From contig NC_044980.1 in NCBI RefSeq assembly GCF_008728515.1, positions 62,679,590 to 62,743,589 on the forward strand: a stretch of 64,000 nt of DNA. The letters are read 5' to 3'. The notes under the pieces are model-generated. The model saw only the letters and a program-made list of their open reading frames with translations, had not been told where the DNA came from and did not search any database. The position numbers were made by a program, and so were the translations under genes. The stretch is from Papio anubis. Taxonomy: Eukaryota; Chordata; Mammalia; Primates; Cercopithecidae. Of this stretch, positions 11,560 through 23,064 are shown in pieces; positions within the stretch are counted from its first letter, which is position 1, and the number at the start of each line of letters is the position of its first letter.

Positions 11560-11848
11560 CCTATCCCTGTCTTCACCTTGCTCTCTCATATGATTTCTGA
11601 TCTCACCTTAAAATGCCACTTATTCATAGAGAAAATAGGTCCCCTGTTACATTATCATGACTTATCATATTTTTAATTATATAATTTTTGATTTAATGAT
11701 TAGTCCAATGTTGATCCCTCTTGCTAGATTCTAAGTTCCATGATGATAGTAACCATGTTTGCTTTGCCTGCTTCAATAGCCTCAATGCCTAGTTTGGAAT
11801 CTGGCACGTAGTAAGAGTTTCATAAATTTTCATTGATTAAACAATAAT
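11560..11848 (+). mobile_element. L2 LINE 3' end
   Basis: The order is the usual L2 3' region: 'ttctgatctcaccttaaaat', a T-rich middle, 'ttctaagttccatgatgata', 'gcctagtttggaatctggca' and a terminal 'gtaagagtttcataaat...cattgatta'. Confidence 0.75.
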
Positions 11849-11884
11849 TATTGTTATCTCTAAAAAGAGAAACTGCATAATATC

Positions 11885-12075
11885 AAGTTATAAGCTTGGT
11901 TTGAAGTGAGAAATCCTGGATCTAAATCTTTCCATAGCACTTTTATTAGCTGCATCACCTTGGGCACATTACTAAGTTGCTCAGTGCCTTATTTATTTAT
12001 CCATAAAATGGGAATAAGAGTAGCAACAGTATAAATTTTTATGAGGATTAATCATACAATGTGACCACAAAAACT
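11885..12075 (+). mobile_element. MIR SINE
   Basis: Core phrases 'atcaccttgggcacattact' and 'ccataaaatgggaataagag', followed by 'atgaggattaatcata', match MIR order. The 5' part is diverged. Confidence 0.75.
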
Positions 12076-13404
12076 CAAAATCAGCTGCTACTATCATAAT
12101 CATCACTGGAGAGAGAGTTATTTGAAAGAAAATAAAGATAAGGCATTGAAAACATTAAAAATCTCACTTCACATCAAGTTCTTTCTTAGATTCTTCAAAG
12201 TGAGGACAAAAAAAAAAAAAAAACTCAAAAAAAGAAAGACCCAAAGAAGTTATGTTTGGCAAAGATTTCTATAAGCATCAACTCTCTAGTAAGTAAGAAG
12301 AACTAGACTCACACCTTTTTTCTTTTTAAATACACGAACTTTTTATTATTTTAGCCAAAAATCCTCCCATTGAAAGAAAGTCGCATGGTCATAAATGAAC
12401 TTCTAACAATACCAACAAATTCTCTGATGTAGCAGCTCCTTTCTGCCAAAGTCATAGCTAGATTGAATAGGAGAGCTGTCAAGACAATGGTTAGCAGATG
12501 CCTTGCATTTGCATGCAAACTGCTGGCTAGCAATGCCAATCATCATTTCCAAATTCATGCCAAATGTCATGATGTGATAAGAAGCATCATCTTTGTTCCC
12601 ATCATTGCATCTCAACATTTACCAGTTATTAAGCACCTGCCAGTTGAAACCTCATGAAGAGTTTATTTCTTGACCTATGAGCTATTTCTGTACTCCAAGG
12701 TGTATCTGATTCACATACCTGTGCTTGGCTCAGCAACATTTCTATGACCAAAGAAAAAAAAAAAGTGGACAAAAATATCATGAACTCTTCAACCATTAAA
12801 GAAATGAGCAGTTTGTGACCACTGAAATAAGCAACATATATACCATTTGGATGAAAAGATAACTACCTCTTCTCCCACATATCTTTCCATTACATCAAAA
12901 TTCTTCAAAAGCTAAAAATAACAATCCTCTTACTGTCTACCTGAGAAGTCACACCTGTTTCTTCCTGCAAATCTACTCAAGATGCTTCCAGAAGACTGAC
13001 CTGATCCTGGACAGATACCAGAGTGACTCAAACACAGTACTCAGAAAACCTAGTTCTCCCTGATGGCCTTCAGTGCCTCAGGCATTTCTTGTAATAAATG
13101 GTTTTCACGCTCAGAAATAGATGAAAGCCAGGTCTTGCACCTTTCTGGAATTAGGAAGAGTTATTACAACACGCATAGATAAAAATTCAAGACCATAAAA
13201 GGAAGGAAAAAAAAGATGAGTATGCACTGGAAAAGGCAGTAGAGAAAATAAAACGTAGTGTACCTCTGAATAATAAGAACCTGGTTTTGCTTAAAAACAG
13301 AGTGGAAGTAGTTTGAATCATGGTGCAGCAAGAATAGGAGACAAGCCTTCGCTGCCATTGAATTTGCCCTTTCTGTTTGTGTTTGCACAACAGCCGAATT
13401 CAAA
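12076..13404. other. Mostly unique; A-rich simple patches
   Basis: A poly(A)-like patch lies at 12209-12236 and a shorter one near 12752-12765. Frames on both strands at 12351-12657 overlap and carry no recognised motif. The stretch runs up to the histone pseudogene. Confidence 0.4.
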
Positions 13405-14124
13405 ATGGCAGTGAGCAAGGCTGAGGAGGCCTCCAGAAAGCCAAGACAAAGGCAGCTTCCTGCTGCAGAGAGCCATGCTGTGCTACCCCATAGAAAGGAC
13501 TCACTGACCCCTGAAAACCATCATCCTGCAGGGGTGACCCCCACTCTATACAGAGTAGCCATCCTGGAGTACCTCAGAGAAGAAGTTCTTTAAGTGGCAG
13601 CAACTGCACCAAAATATATCAAAGTGACAAATGTCACCCTTCTTACCTGTGGCCTGCCATTCCTAGAGATACAGAGTTGGAGCCTCTCTTAAGGCAACAA
13701 TTGCTATGGGAAGTGTAATTCCATACATCTAGTTCTTCGATGGGAAAGAAAGGATAACTGAAAGAAGTTAGGTGCCTGGATTTCTCATCACTTCAGAAAT
13801 CTAAATATTTGCTTGACTATCCAGTATCAGTGATGCCAGTAGACTGCTTCACTGTGAAAAAGACAATTTTGCCTTTAATTTTATTTTAGCAGCTTAGAAA
13901 TTTAATAGCCTTTTTACAAATGGATTTCAACATGTGTTAACTATATGGAGGTGTTACTGCAGCATTGAAGAAGCTATTGATTTTGAAGCAGTGGGTTTTT
14001 AGTGAGTTTACTCTTTCACATTGTGATGCAGAGGTTGTAGCCACAAATATATGATTTCATACAGATTTACTTCCACCGTGGTGGATAAGAAGCTCAAATC
14101 TAAAACTTAAAAAAAATAAATAAG
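13405..14124 (+). pseudogene. Histone H2A.Z processed pseudogene (H2AZ1-derived)
   Basis: A spliced, intronless copy of an H2A.Z mRNA. The decayed reading frame opens at the ATG at 13405 and keeps the H2A.Z-type 'AILEYL..EVL' helix near codons 53-62. There the normal Glu codon is a TAA stop (13591-13593). Further on the frame still shows 'ATIA.GSVIPYI' and a GKE-like tail where H2A.Z has its GGGVIPHIHKSLIGKK end, with an expected stop near 13768. Net deletion relative to a 387-nt CDS is about 20 nt. The following 340 bp match the H2AZ1 3' UTR as I remember it, including phrases such as 'gaagctattgattttgaag' and 'gtggataag', and the copy ends in an A-rich tail at about 14109-14124. Lack of introns, the retained UTR and the A-tail show L1-mediated retroposition. 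Not functional. Confidence 0.88.
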
Positions 14125-15390
14125 GAGGAGGAGGAAGAGGTAGGTAAAAGAGAGGTCTCTACCGGGAAGGAAAGGGGTATACGTGAGGACAAGGTAGTGC
14201 AGGCTACCTTTTGCAAGGTAGGTTAAGGGAATGATATTGTTGAGAAGAACAGACGTATCTTCCAAGCAAGCCAGCTGGAGGAGGACTTGGCAGGGTGGTG
14301 TGAATTTACTTCCGGCAGCACCAAACCTCAGAACAAGTATTTCTTTGGTTATCTGTGGGTAAAGAAGCTACAAGATGAGATAGTTTAGTAATAAAAAATA
14401 AAATAAAACCAAAAGTAAGAAAGTAGCCCATTCTCCTGAGCCAGGCCCTGCAGATAGGAGCCCCAGTCAAGATGGTGACATCTCTGGGCAAGGAGCCAGC
14501 TTAATGCCCCCAAACGTCACCAGCACTCACTAAATGTTAAAGAACACAAATACTGGGATCACTTTAAAAATATCTAGCTGTTTCTCTTCAATTGGGTTGA
14601 ATTTCCTTTCGCAATATGAACTATGTTCCTGCCAATTTTAAAGTTTACAGCTCCAGCTGTTAGAGAGTTATGTAAGAGCAAAAGTGATCAAAGAGCCTCA
14701 AGAGTGGAAAATGCATTTTTTTTCCCTTGGTTGCATAACTCCACGAATGGAATGGGCAATGCAAAACGCAACACAAATATCATCTGCCCATTCCTCCTGC
14801 CCCTCATTACTACCTTTCCAAGAAAAAAAAAGTTCACCTTGGAGGGAGTAAAGAAGAACATGAGCGATGTTGTTGGACTCAAATTTAGCATGCCCAAGCA
14901 TTTTGCAAAATAAAGTTGCAAGTAACTGAAATAGGTTTAAGCTGAAAGCAAATTCCTCTTAACTCTAGGGCACTTTCCCTAAAAAAGAAAATAAAGAATA
15001 AAAAATAAAAAAATATGAACCTAGTACATTAAAGAAAATAGTTCTTTACAGCCAGCACAATATTCTAATGTCATTATTGTCTGAATGTCTCTCCTCCTGT
15101 TAGTCTTTTAGTTAACAAGTGTTGAAATCAGTTTGTAAAAAGGGAATGTCTCTTTCTGTCTTTGCCTTCCCAATTCCTGGCATAAAATAAGATCCAATAA
15201 ATAATATATGAATAAGGATTATAGAAAATGTGGGTTTAGCCATATATATAGACTATCTGCAGAAGCCTAGACGTGATGCAATGACAACTTTTGGAAGTAA
15301 GAGTCAGACACTTGATAAAGGCCAAACATATGCTTTCTTACCCACTCTGATTGCAAAAATAATAACAATAAAAGCTAGGTAAAGTCAAAT
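14125..15390. other. Unique sequence with A-rich patches
   Basis: A GGA-rich stretch follows the pseudogene tail (14123-14150). A-rich patches occur at 14388-14420 and 14980-15020. The frames at 14623-14921 are unsupported. Confidence 0.4.
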
Positions 15391-16243
15391 TGATATTAGA
15401 TTTGTGCCCCACCCAAATCTCATGTCAAATTATAATCCCCAGTGTTGGCGGTGGGGCCTGGTGGGAGGTGATTGGAACATGAGGTTGGATCCTTCATGAA
15501 TAGTTTAGCATCATCCTGTTGGTACCGGTCTCATGATAGTGAGTGACTGAGAGCTTGAAAGATTTGGTTATTTAAAACTCTATAGCACGTCCCCCCTCTC
15601 TGTCTCCTGCTCCTGCGACCATCATGTGAGACGCCTCTGTATTAGTTTGTTCTTGAATTGCTACAAAGAAATACCTGGGCCTGGGTAATTTATAAAGAGA
15701 AGAGGCTTAATTGGCTCATGGTTACACAGGCTATACAGGAAGCACAGCATCATCTGCTTGGCTTCTGGGAAGGCCTCAGGAAACACAATCTTGGCAGAAT
15801 GTGAAGGAGAAGCAGGCTTGTCTTACATAGCTGAAACAGGAGGGAAACAGAGTTGTGGGGAGGTGCTACACTCTTTTTAAACAACCAGATCTCATGAGAA
15901 CTCACTCACTATATAGTACCAAGGGGAAATGGTGCTAAACCATTCATGGGAAATCCAGCCCCATAATCCCATCACCTCCCACCAGACCCTACCTCTGACA
16001 CTGGGGTTTACAAATAAACATGAGATGTGGGTGTGGACACAGATCCAAACCATATCAGCCTCCCTCCCCCTTTGCCTTCCACCATGGTTGTAAGTTTCCT
16101 GAGGCCTCCCCAGAAGTGGAGCAGATGCCAGCATCATGCTTCCTACACAGCCTACAGAACTGTGAGCTAATCAAACCTCCTTTCTTTATAAATTACCCAG
16201 TCTCAGGTATTTCTTCATAGCAATGTGAGAACAGACTCATACA
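15391..16243 (+). mobile_element. Outer MST/THE1-type solo LTR (ERVL-MaLR), split by another LTR
   Basis: The 5' half is 15391-15637, beginning TGATATTAGATTTGTGCCCC, with the ACCCAAATCTCATG and 'ctcatgatagtgagtgac' phrases. The 3' half is 16058-16243, beginning GCCTCCCTCCCC and running through 'ccaccatggttgtaagtttc', 'ataaattacccagtctcagg' and a terminal ...CATACA. Joining the halves restores a single MaLR LTR of about 430 bp. The middle is occupied by an inverted relative. Confidence 0.88.
15638..16057 (-). mobile_element. Inner MST/THE1-type solo LTR, inserted in the outer LTR
   Basis: Complete LTR in reverse orientation, from TGTATTAGTTTGTTC to GATCCAAACCATATCA. It is bounded by a perfect 5-bp TSD, GCCTC, at 15633-15637 and 16058-16062, the length expected for ERVL-MaLR integration. 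Its order mirrors the outer LTR: 'gcctgggtaatttataaaga', 'aaccagatctcatgagaact' and 'ccataatcccatcacctccc'. Confidence 0.93.
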
Positions 16244-19090
16244 CAGATGACAAAAGAAGACAAAGGTAGAAGTCTCTGTAAGCCATTAGTAACAACTCCA
16301 GAATGTCTCTGGGGTTTCAGATGCTGATGGCCCACCTTATTCATCTCTGAAAATGTCAGCTACCATACCATAATAACCCCTGCCCACAGCTGAGACAAGT
16401 ATGGACTATGATAAGCCTGGGCCCAAAGATCCCACATGCCCCAAGAATGGCCCAGTAACCACTTAGCAAGTGATATTCCCAGATTCAGAGTATACTCAGT
16501 CACTGGACAGTGTGGTTCAGATTTATAATACCTTCTACCGAAATCTAGGGAGCTCCATCCTCAATAGATAGAATCTACTCCACTGAGAGGAAAAGGAAGC
16601 TAGAGAGAAATTCCAAAGAGCTGACCAAGGGTTTGGGAGGCAGCAGGATGAGAAGACAGGATCATCCTTGCTAACTTTAAAGAGACACTTCTCTCTCTTT
16701 GTGATAAAATTTGCACTCATTGCATTCTTGGTGTTTCCATCCCATCATACTTACTTGGGTCTTCCATTTTTCTGGTCTTTTTATTTATTAAAGAGAGTAA
16801 AGGAGGATTCATGCACTGGAAAAATGTTGAATTAGAGACTTACTAAGACCCTTCCAGCTCTCAGACACTTTAATTTATGTGTATTTTGGTACCCTTCTCA
16901 TTAGTCTCGATCTGCACTTTTTTCTCTTAGGACTCTTCCCCACTATATAAAATCATCAGATGACTTTCACCGTTTCACGATCCTGCTCAAATGCCAAAAA
17001 TGTCCTCCCTACCTTCCCCTAACCTCCTGAAAGTCTATACTTCTTTGTCTGCCTATCAGAACACCTCAAACTGTGGTCTAGACCTTCCTCTTCTGCCTTT
17101 TTTTCTCTATTGTCTAGAAACACTGGTCCTTTCTGAATCATGCCCATCTTTTAACATCTAGGCCTAGTACCTTTTACCTAATTTCTCCAGGCCACAGCAA
17201 TATCTCAGTCCTCGGAGGTTCCAGGGAATGTATGGTTTAATAAGGAGGCTCATGTGCTCAGTTTTTCTCCTCCTTGCTGGAACCATGGGTCAATTCCTTG
17301 TGAGTAGGCCACAGCGGCTTCTAAATGTCATGGAACTTGAAGGGATCTCCTGTAGTGAGAAGGGCACTGATACAGAGTCACAGGTCTAAGTCTTAGGGCC
17401 AGCTTGGCTATCTGATGGCTCTGTGGTCTTGCAGAAGTGATTTATAATTAAGTGTAGAAAAGGACAGGTACACTATTCAGTAACATGTGCCAGAAACCTG
17501 GGATTGCAGATTATTTTAACCATATATTAAATATTGTAATTTTGTGTTTTAGAACACAAGTCGTTTTTGTAACAAAAATTATAGAAAGTAAGGTTTGACC
17601 AGGTCTTGGCTAAAAAGTGCCTTTAGAAATGGACTTTTTAAAAAGTATTGAGCCTTAATTAGAGATGAAAGTCTTGTTTCCCTCAGGAATGGAGTAGATT
17701 AGAATTTCTAGGGGACATGAGATTTTTGTGGTTATTAAAAGGGTTAAAAGTTTAAGAAAACTGGCAGCTTACCCTATCATAAGTATTATTTTATGTAATA
17801 TGGAAAATGCAATTAATCATGGGGTTCTTGTGAGAATGAAGTGAGACAAGGCCTGTGAAACTGTTTGTAAACAGCAAAGTGTTATTTAAATGTAACGTAT
17901 GAGTCCATTTAAGGGTTCTTATTACCCAATGTTTCTAGTTAATACCAGAAAAAGACAGCTTAAACTGAATCCATTTAAAACAGAGACCAATGTGGACATA
18001 GAAAATAGTAGGGGGAAATGAAATGTTTGATTTGAATATGGCTATGAATATTAAAACTAAACATTATGAAGATGATTTATTTACCTTGCACTTAATAAAC
18101 TTTGGAATATTATTATGGCTATGTGCTAAATCTTAGGACAAATAATTCATATAATTTATCTATTACAATTGTATCATAGCACGATATAACTAATTTACCT
18201 TGCATTTGTGCTTTTTCAGTGGGCTCATAATGAGGAACAATTTTTGCAAAAGCATTAAATGATTCATCAATTTTCTCAAGGAAAATTTGCTTTCTCTTTA
18301 GAAACGCCAACATCTTATCACCTTTATCAATTTTCTTTTCCTCAGTAATTGATAAAAGCCTGCCAGATTTTAATTTGTCAATAGCATTATATCTGATTGA
18401 ATGTCTCCAACATCAATTTCATTGTTCTTAGGAAATACTAAATATTTTCTAAATTTGTCGTTTTGCTTCTTTTTTTTGCACTGTTTTTCCAATGTATTTT
18501 CTGCTACTTATAATATCAGTAGGTCATCAAAAAACTGTTAACAAATACGTTGACAAGGTGAGTGGAGATAGATATTGGAGTTAAACAAAGAATATGAGGT
18601 GGATCAATTCATTTTATAAATGGTCCATTTATTAGTTTTATATCTTATACCTTGCTTTGCTTTGAAACCTGGCACTGCAAGATCTTGGATGATGAATTCT
18701 TAGGTTAGTAATGAGAATTTTATCTCATATTTTGTATTTCTAATAATGCCCCTACATTGCCTTATTGAGAGAGGTGCTTGGTTGACTGGATAAGTAATTG
18801 ACTGATTTAGAGGGTGAGTGAGTGACTGAATGAAGAAACTGGAGAAAGAAATAAATAGCCAACAGCTCTAGGGTCCTACTATAGATTTAGATTTACGTTT
18901 TAGCAAAAAAATCACACAGAAGAATAGCGTATCTCAGTGAAATAGGATAAACACAACATCAGAAATGAAAATGAATGGAAACAGACCAATTTGTCCAGGG
19001 TTCATGAGGAAAGTGTGTAGGTTCCCACTAGGTCCATCCCTAAGCAGAGACGTAAATGAACAATATTTACAAAAATAACAATAATTGTAA
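16244..19090. other. Largely unique; weak MIR-like pieces
   Basis: MIR-like phrases occur near 17375-17440 ('ctctgtggtcttgcagaagt') and 17810-17900 ('gtgagaatgaagtgagaca'), possibly one MIR split by later sequence. No gene is recognised apart from the coding-like minus-strand segment listed separately. Confidence 0.4.
18119..18520 (-). pseudogene. Coding-like decayed segment with a BESS-like helix (unidentified)
   Basis: Reading the minus strand from about 18519 gives about 47 codons rich in Lys/Asn/Asp, ending at a TAA near 18380. A one-base shift then continues as 'AIDKLKSGRLLSITEE', followed by the open frame with Met at 18313. That part contains a Lys-rich stretch and an amphipathic segment 'DESFNAFAKIVPHYEPTEKA' that resembles the BESS dimerisation motif of MADF/BESS and some transposon-linked proteins. 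The similarity appears to stop at a CAAG|GTAAAT sequence near 18200, which looks like a splice donor. It could be a decayed exon, a degenerate DNA-transposon gene, or chance. I do not recognise a specific gene. Confidence 0.3.
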
Positions 19091-19190
19091 TAAAAGCTAA
19101 CACCTAGGCTGTGTTGAGGAGTCACTCTGTACCAGAGGCCTTATATGCATTATGTTCAAGATTCTCACATCAGGGAGTCCCAAGGGATCT
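19091..19190 (-). mobile_element. MIR fragment
   Basis: Reversed MIR 3' half: 'aaaagctaacacctaggctg', 'ctctgtaccagaggccttat' and 'atgcattatgttcaagattc' correspond to the reversed GAGCACTTACTATGTGCCAG..., GCGCTTTACATG... block. A further MIR-like piece lies at 19540-19600. Confidence 0.5.
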
Positions 19191-20960
19191 ATAAAGTTAC
19201 AGGATAAACACAATTAATCATCTCAAGGCAAAATTTTACTTAAAGATTTGCAAAGAAGAATTTTCATATTCTTTTTCTGTCAAACACAAACATATTTTTG
19301 AGTAGACTAAAAACTAGCCATACATTTTTACAATACAACTTAAGTTTTCTCTGACACTTTACTTTTGCAGAAGGTCTTGAGGCTATGTCTTCAGTGAGCA
19401 GCCCACCATCCACCCTTTTGATCCTCCAAAGTACGCGTTGATACTCAGCTATTAGGAACACTTGAGTGGAAAATTTTAGAAAGCTCTTCATCATATCCTG
19501 CCTTCCTCTCAGCAACTTCATAACACACATCTTTGTGACATGAGCATCATTTTTGTTTTGCATATGAAGAAAATGAGCTCCAGAGAAGTCATGAATGAAA
19601 ACTTGCAAACTTCTTAGGACAGAATGGAGATTTCCCCTAAACTACATTGTCTGGGAGGCAAGATGACCTTTCTTGTCCCCATCACTTTCTCCTTTTTCCA
19701 CTTCCCTTCCTTCGGCTGAACCTCCTTCCCAGATGCCCAGTCTCTATGATGTCTCATTACCTAAATTCATAGAGGAATACAAGCTGATGGTGTGTCTTTA
19801 CAAATCAGGGTTCTAAAGGGGTTAGGCAACTGAGTAGCTGCTTTTTAATAGAGAACTGCTAGGCTACAGCAATGTTCATCCAGATAACTGAATTGTCCTT
19901 AGTGGAATCTCCAGCTCCTCCTAGATCAATTAGGGCAATACGTTAGGTGGCCTTTCCTGTACTCCTCAAATGACACTGAGTGAACAGCTTCAGACATGCC
20001 AGGCCAGCTCTTTCTCAGAGGGCTGGCCAACAAAGACATCTATGAGTTATCATCACAGCCCACCGTGCCAGCTTTCCCAGAGGGGGATGGCTGGAGAATG
20101 GCAGCAGGTAAGAGGTCTGCTGGCAGTGGAGAGGAAAGTTTTTCTATTGCGTCATTCAATCAACTCATCATGAGGCCCATTCGACTATAAACAGATACTC
20201 TTCTAGCTCCCAGAGTGAAAAGGGGTGAATACATGAAAAAAAGAGGAACTATATCCTAAATAGTTCTGGGAACTATATCCTTAAATAGTTCTAAGGAAGG
20301 TCTTTGCCCTGAGGGGGAACTGAGATCCATTTCAGAAACTTGTGGCCATCTGTCATCACAGCATCCTACAAAACTGAAAGAAAAAAAATAGTCTTTCTCC
20401 AATGTCTCTGCGATATAGAACATAGAGTCTTTACTTTAGGAAGTTGGTCTGTCTGTCATTTGACTCTTCTAAAACACAGGAATTTATGGGCTGAAAACAG
20501 CCTTAGAATCTCCAGGATTGGCCCAGGACTCCAACTTGTGGATAAGCCACAACAGGACATAATATTCTTTCCCGTTAAGCTCCTATATAATTCTAGTTTG
20601 AATATGTCCATACTTGTGGTTTCTATTTCTTTCCTAGTTTTGCTTCCTAAACTTCAGAATGTCTGGTTCTCTCATGCTGTCTCTCTCTCTCACCCCCTGA
20701 CACACACACACTACATTTTATTTCTTTCACTGGGATTTATTTTTCTATGGCAATTAGAAGATTGCAAAAACTAAAGGCCAGAGGCCTTATCTGACAAAGG
20801 CCTTCTAAGGAAACTCTGATAATATTTTGTGATCCGAAGGTTTGTAAGTGTAATTAAGCATGTGTGAGACTAAACTAAGGCAATGAGATAAAGAATAAAT
20901 TGCAATCTGTAATAGGAATCGTGAGGAAGAGCAAAAGGATAAACAGCAAGCATTGGTGTG
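19191..20960. other. Unique sequence
   Basis: No repeat family recognised apart from the short hairpin duplication near 20.25 kb and a CT/CA-rich patch at 20680-20712. The 144-codon plus frame at 20340-20774 crosses that simple repeat, lacks a domain, and is not called a gene. Confidence 0.4.
20246..20291. repeat. Tandem pair of small hairpins
   Basis: Two units of about 21-22 bp (20246-20266 and 20270-20291) are near-identical. Each has inverted arms GAACTAT and ATAGTTC around a 7-8-base loop. The second unit has one extra T in the loop. Confidence 0.85.
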
Positions 20961-20961
20961 G

Positions 20962-20997
20962 TTCTGACTATATGACAGGTACCCTCCCATGTGTTTT
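20962..20997 (-). mobile_element. MIR, left part, interrupted by L1
   Basis: 'gactatatgacaggtaccct' matches the reversed MIR 3' end and continues after the L1 at 21677. The L1 TSD CCCTCCCATGTGTTTT (20982-20997) is part of the MIR. Confidence 0.55.
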
Positions 20998-21660
20998 ATT
21001 TATTTTATTTTATTTTTATTTTTTATTATACTTTAAGTTCTAGGGTACATGTGCACAACGTGCAGGTTTGTTACATATGTATATATGTGCCTTGTTGGTG
21101 TGCTGCACCCATTAACTTGTCATTTACATTAGGTATATCTCCTAATGTTATCCCTCCCCCCTCCCCCAACCCCATGACAGGCCCTGGTGTGTGATGTTCC
21201 CCTTCCTGTGCCCAAGTGTTCTCATTGTTCAGTTCCCACCTATGAGTGAGAACATGCGGTGTTTGGTTTTCTGTTCTTGGAATAGTTTGCTGAGAATGAT
21301 GATTTCCAGCTTCATCCATGTCCCTGCAGAGGACATGAACTCATCCTTTTTTATGGCTGCATAGTATTCCATGGTGTATATGTGCCACATTTTCTTAATC
21401 CAGTCTATCATTGATGGACATTTGGGTTGGTTCCAAGACTTTGCTATTGTGAATAGTGTCACAATAAACATACGTGTGCTGTGTCTTTATGACAGCATGA
21501 TTTATAATCCTTTGGGTATATGCCCAGTAATGGGATGGCTGGGTCAAATGATATTTCTAGCTCTAGATCCTTGAGGAATCACCACACTGTCTTCAACAAT
21601 GGTTGAACTAGTTTACAGTCCCACCAACAGTGTAAGTGTTCGTATTTCTCCACATCCTCT
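20998..21660 (-). mobile_element. LINE-1 L1PA-type, 5' truncated
   Basis: Reverse-oriented L1 3' end. It starts with a decayed poly(T)/(ATTTT)n tail, then the reversed 3' UTR 'ctagggtacatgtgcacaac', the reversed G-rich tract CCCTCCCCCCTCCCCC, and the end of ORF2 (C-terminal frames at 21229-21471). It is about 660 bp, truncated within ORF2. A perfect 16-bp TSD, CCCTCCCATGTGTTTT, lies at 20982-20997 and 21661-21676. Confidence 0.95.
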
Positions 21661-21676
21661 CCCTCCCATGTGTTTT

Positions 21677-21870
21677 GAATAATCCTGCCAGCAACCTCAT
21701 TATGTTCTAAGAACTATTATTATCCCCATTTTACAGATGAGAGAGTTGAGGCACAGAGAAGTTAAAAACTTTGCTTAACACAGAGTTAATTAATGGTAGA
21801 GGCAAATTTGAACCCAGGCATTTAGGCTGCCTAGTTTATGCTTTTAACGACTATAGAGATCTGCCCTTCT
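21677..21870 (-). mobile_element. MIR, right part
   Basis: Reversed MIR: 'attatccccattttacagat', 'gaggcacagagaagttaaaa', 'taatggtagaggcaaatttg', then 'aacccaggcatttaggctgc'. With 20962-20997 it forms one MIR split by L1. Confidence 0.85.
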
Positions 21871-22160
21871 AATAATTGATGAAACTTTATTTACTTATTC
21901 ATCCATCATAGCCTTTATTTACTTATTTATCCATCCTCTATTCTCTTTTTTCTTCCCTTTCCTTCATTCTTTTCTTTTTTTTTCTTTTTCTTTTTCTGTA
22001 TCCCACTATTTGCCCCAACATCAAATCAGTCATTTTTAAATGCATTTGCTGTAGTTAAGATAATATGGCAAGTTGTTCCTCATTCACTCAGCAGATAGAG
22101 GACAATTCCATTGGAGAATACTCAAGGACAGAAATAGGAATTGCTTACTTAAAACATACA
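21871..22160. other. Unique sequence, T/C-rich
   Basis: A TTTCT-rich tract lies at 21948-21998. No gene is seen. The left copy of the next L1's TSD is at 22151-22160. Confidence 0.5.
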
Positions 22161-23064
22161 CACAGCATTGGACTATATCTCTGTTTTGGTACCAGTACCA
22201 TGCTGTTTTGGTTACTGTAGCCTTGTAGTATAGTTTGAAGTCAGGTAGCATGATGCCTCCAGCTTTGTTCTTTTGACTTAGGATTGTCTTGGAGATGTGG
22301 GCTCTTTTTGGGTTCCATATGAACTTTAAAGCAGTTTTTTCCAATTCTGTGAAGAAACTCATTAGTAGCTTGATGGGGATGGCATTGAATCTATAAATAA
22401 CCTTGGGCAGTATGGCCATTTTCACGATATTGATTCTTCCTATCCATGAGCATGGTATGTTCTTCCATTTGTTTGTGTCCTCTTTTATTTCACTGAGCAG
22501 TGGTTTGTAGTTCTCCTTGAAGAGGTCCTTTACATCCCTTGTAAGTTGGATTCCTAGGTATTTTATTCTCTTTGAAGCAATTGTGAATGGAAGTTCATTC
22601 CTGATTTGGCTCTCTGTTTGTCTGTTACTGGTGTATAAGAATGCTTGTGATTTTTGCACATTAATTTTGTATCCTGAGACTTTGCTGAAGTTGCTTATCA
22701 GCTTAAGGAGATTTTGGGCTGAGACAATGGGGTTTTCTAAATATACAATCATGTCATCTGCAAAGAGGGACAATTTGACTTCTTCTTTTCCTAACTGAAT
22801 ACCCTTGATTTCTTTCTCTTGCCTGATTGCCCTAGCCAGAACTTCCAACACTATGTTGAATAGGAGTGGTGAGAGAGGGCATCCCTGTCTTGTGCCAGTT
22901 TTCAAAGGGAATTTTTCCAGTTTTTGCCCATTCAGTATGATATTGGCTGTGGGTTTGTCATAAATAGCTCTTATTATTTTGAGGTACGTTCCATCAATAC
23001 TGAATTTATTGAGCGTTTTTAGCATGAAGAACAGAACAGAGTCCTCAGAAATAATACCACACAT
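22084..23064 (-). pseudogene. LINE-1 ORF2 fragment, reverse-transcriptase part (inverted segment)
   Basis: Open frame of 326 codons. Residues roughly 12-290 are ORF2 reverse transcriptase and following sequence, with the catalytic 'LSLFADDM' motif and the 'GTRQGCPLSPLLFN' block. The first residues come from the other side of the inversion junction and the last about 30 from host DNA, so the ends are artefactual. It cannot make a complete ORF2 protein. Confidence 0.9.

Noticed and set aside
12351..12657. Overlapping frames on both strands, considered as a transposase or pseudogene remnant
   Set aside because: No motif, no codon bias, and no similarity I can name.
20340..20774. 144-codon plus-strand frame
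   Set aside because: It crosses a CT/CA simple repeat, has no domain, and the end is low-complexity. Chance frame.
21948..21998. T/C-rich tract considered as a splice polypyrimidine tract
   Set aside because: No AG acceptor followed by an open coding frame; simple-sequence drift explains it.
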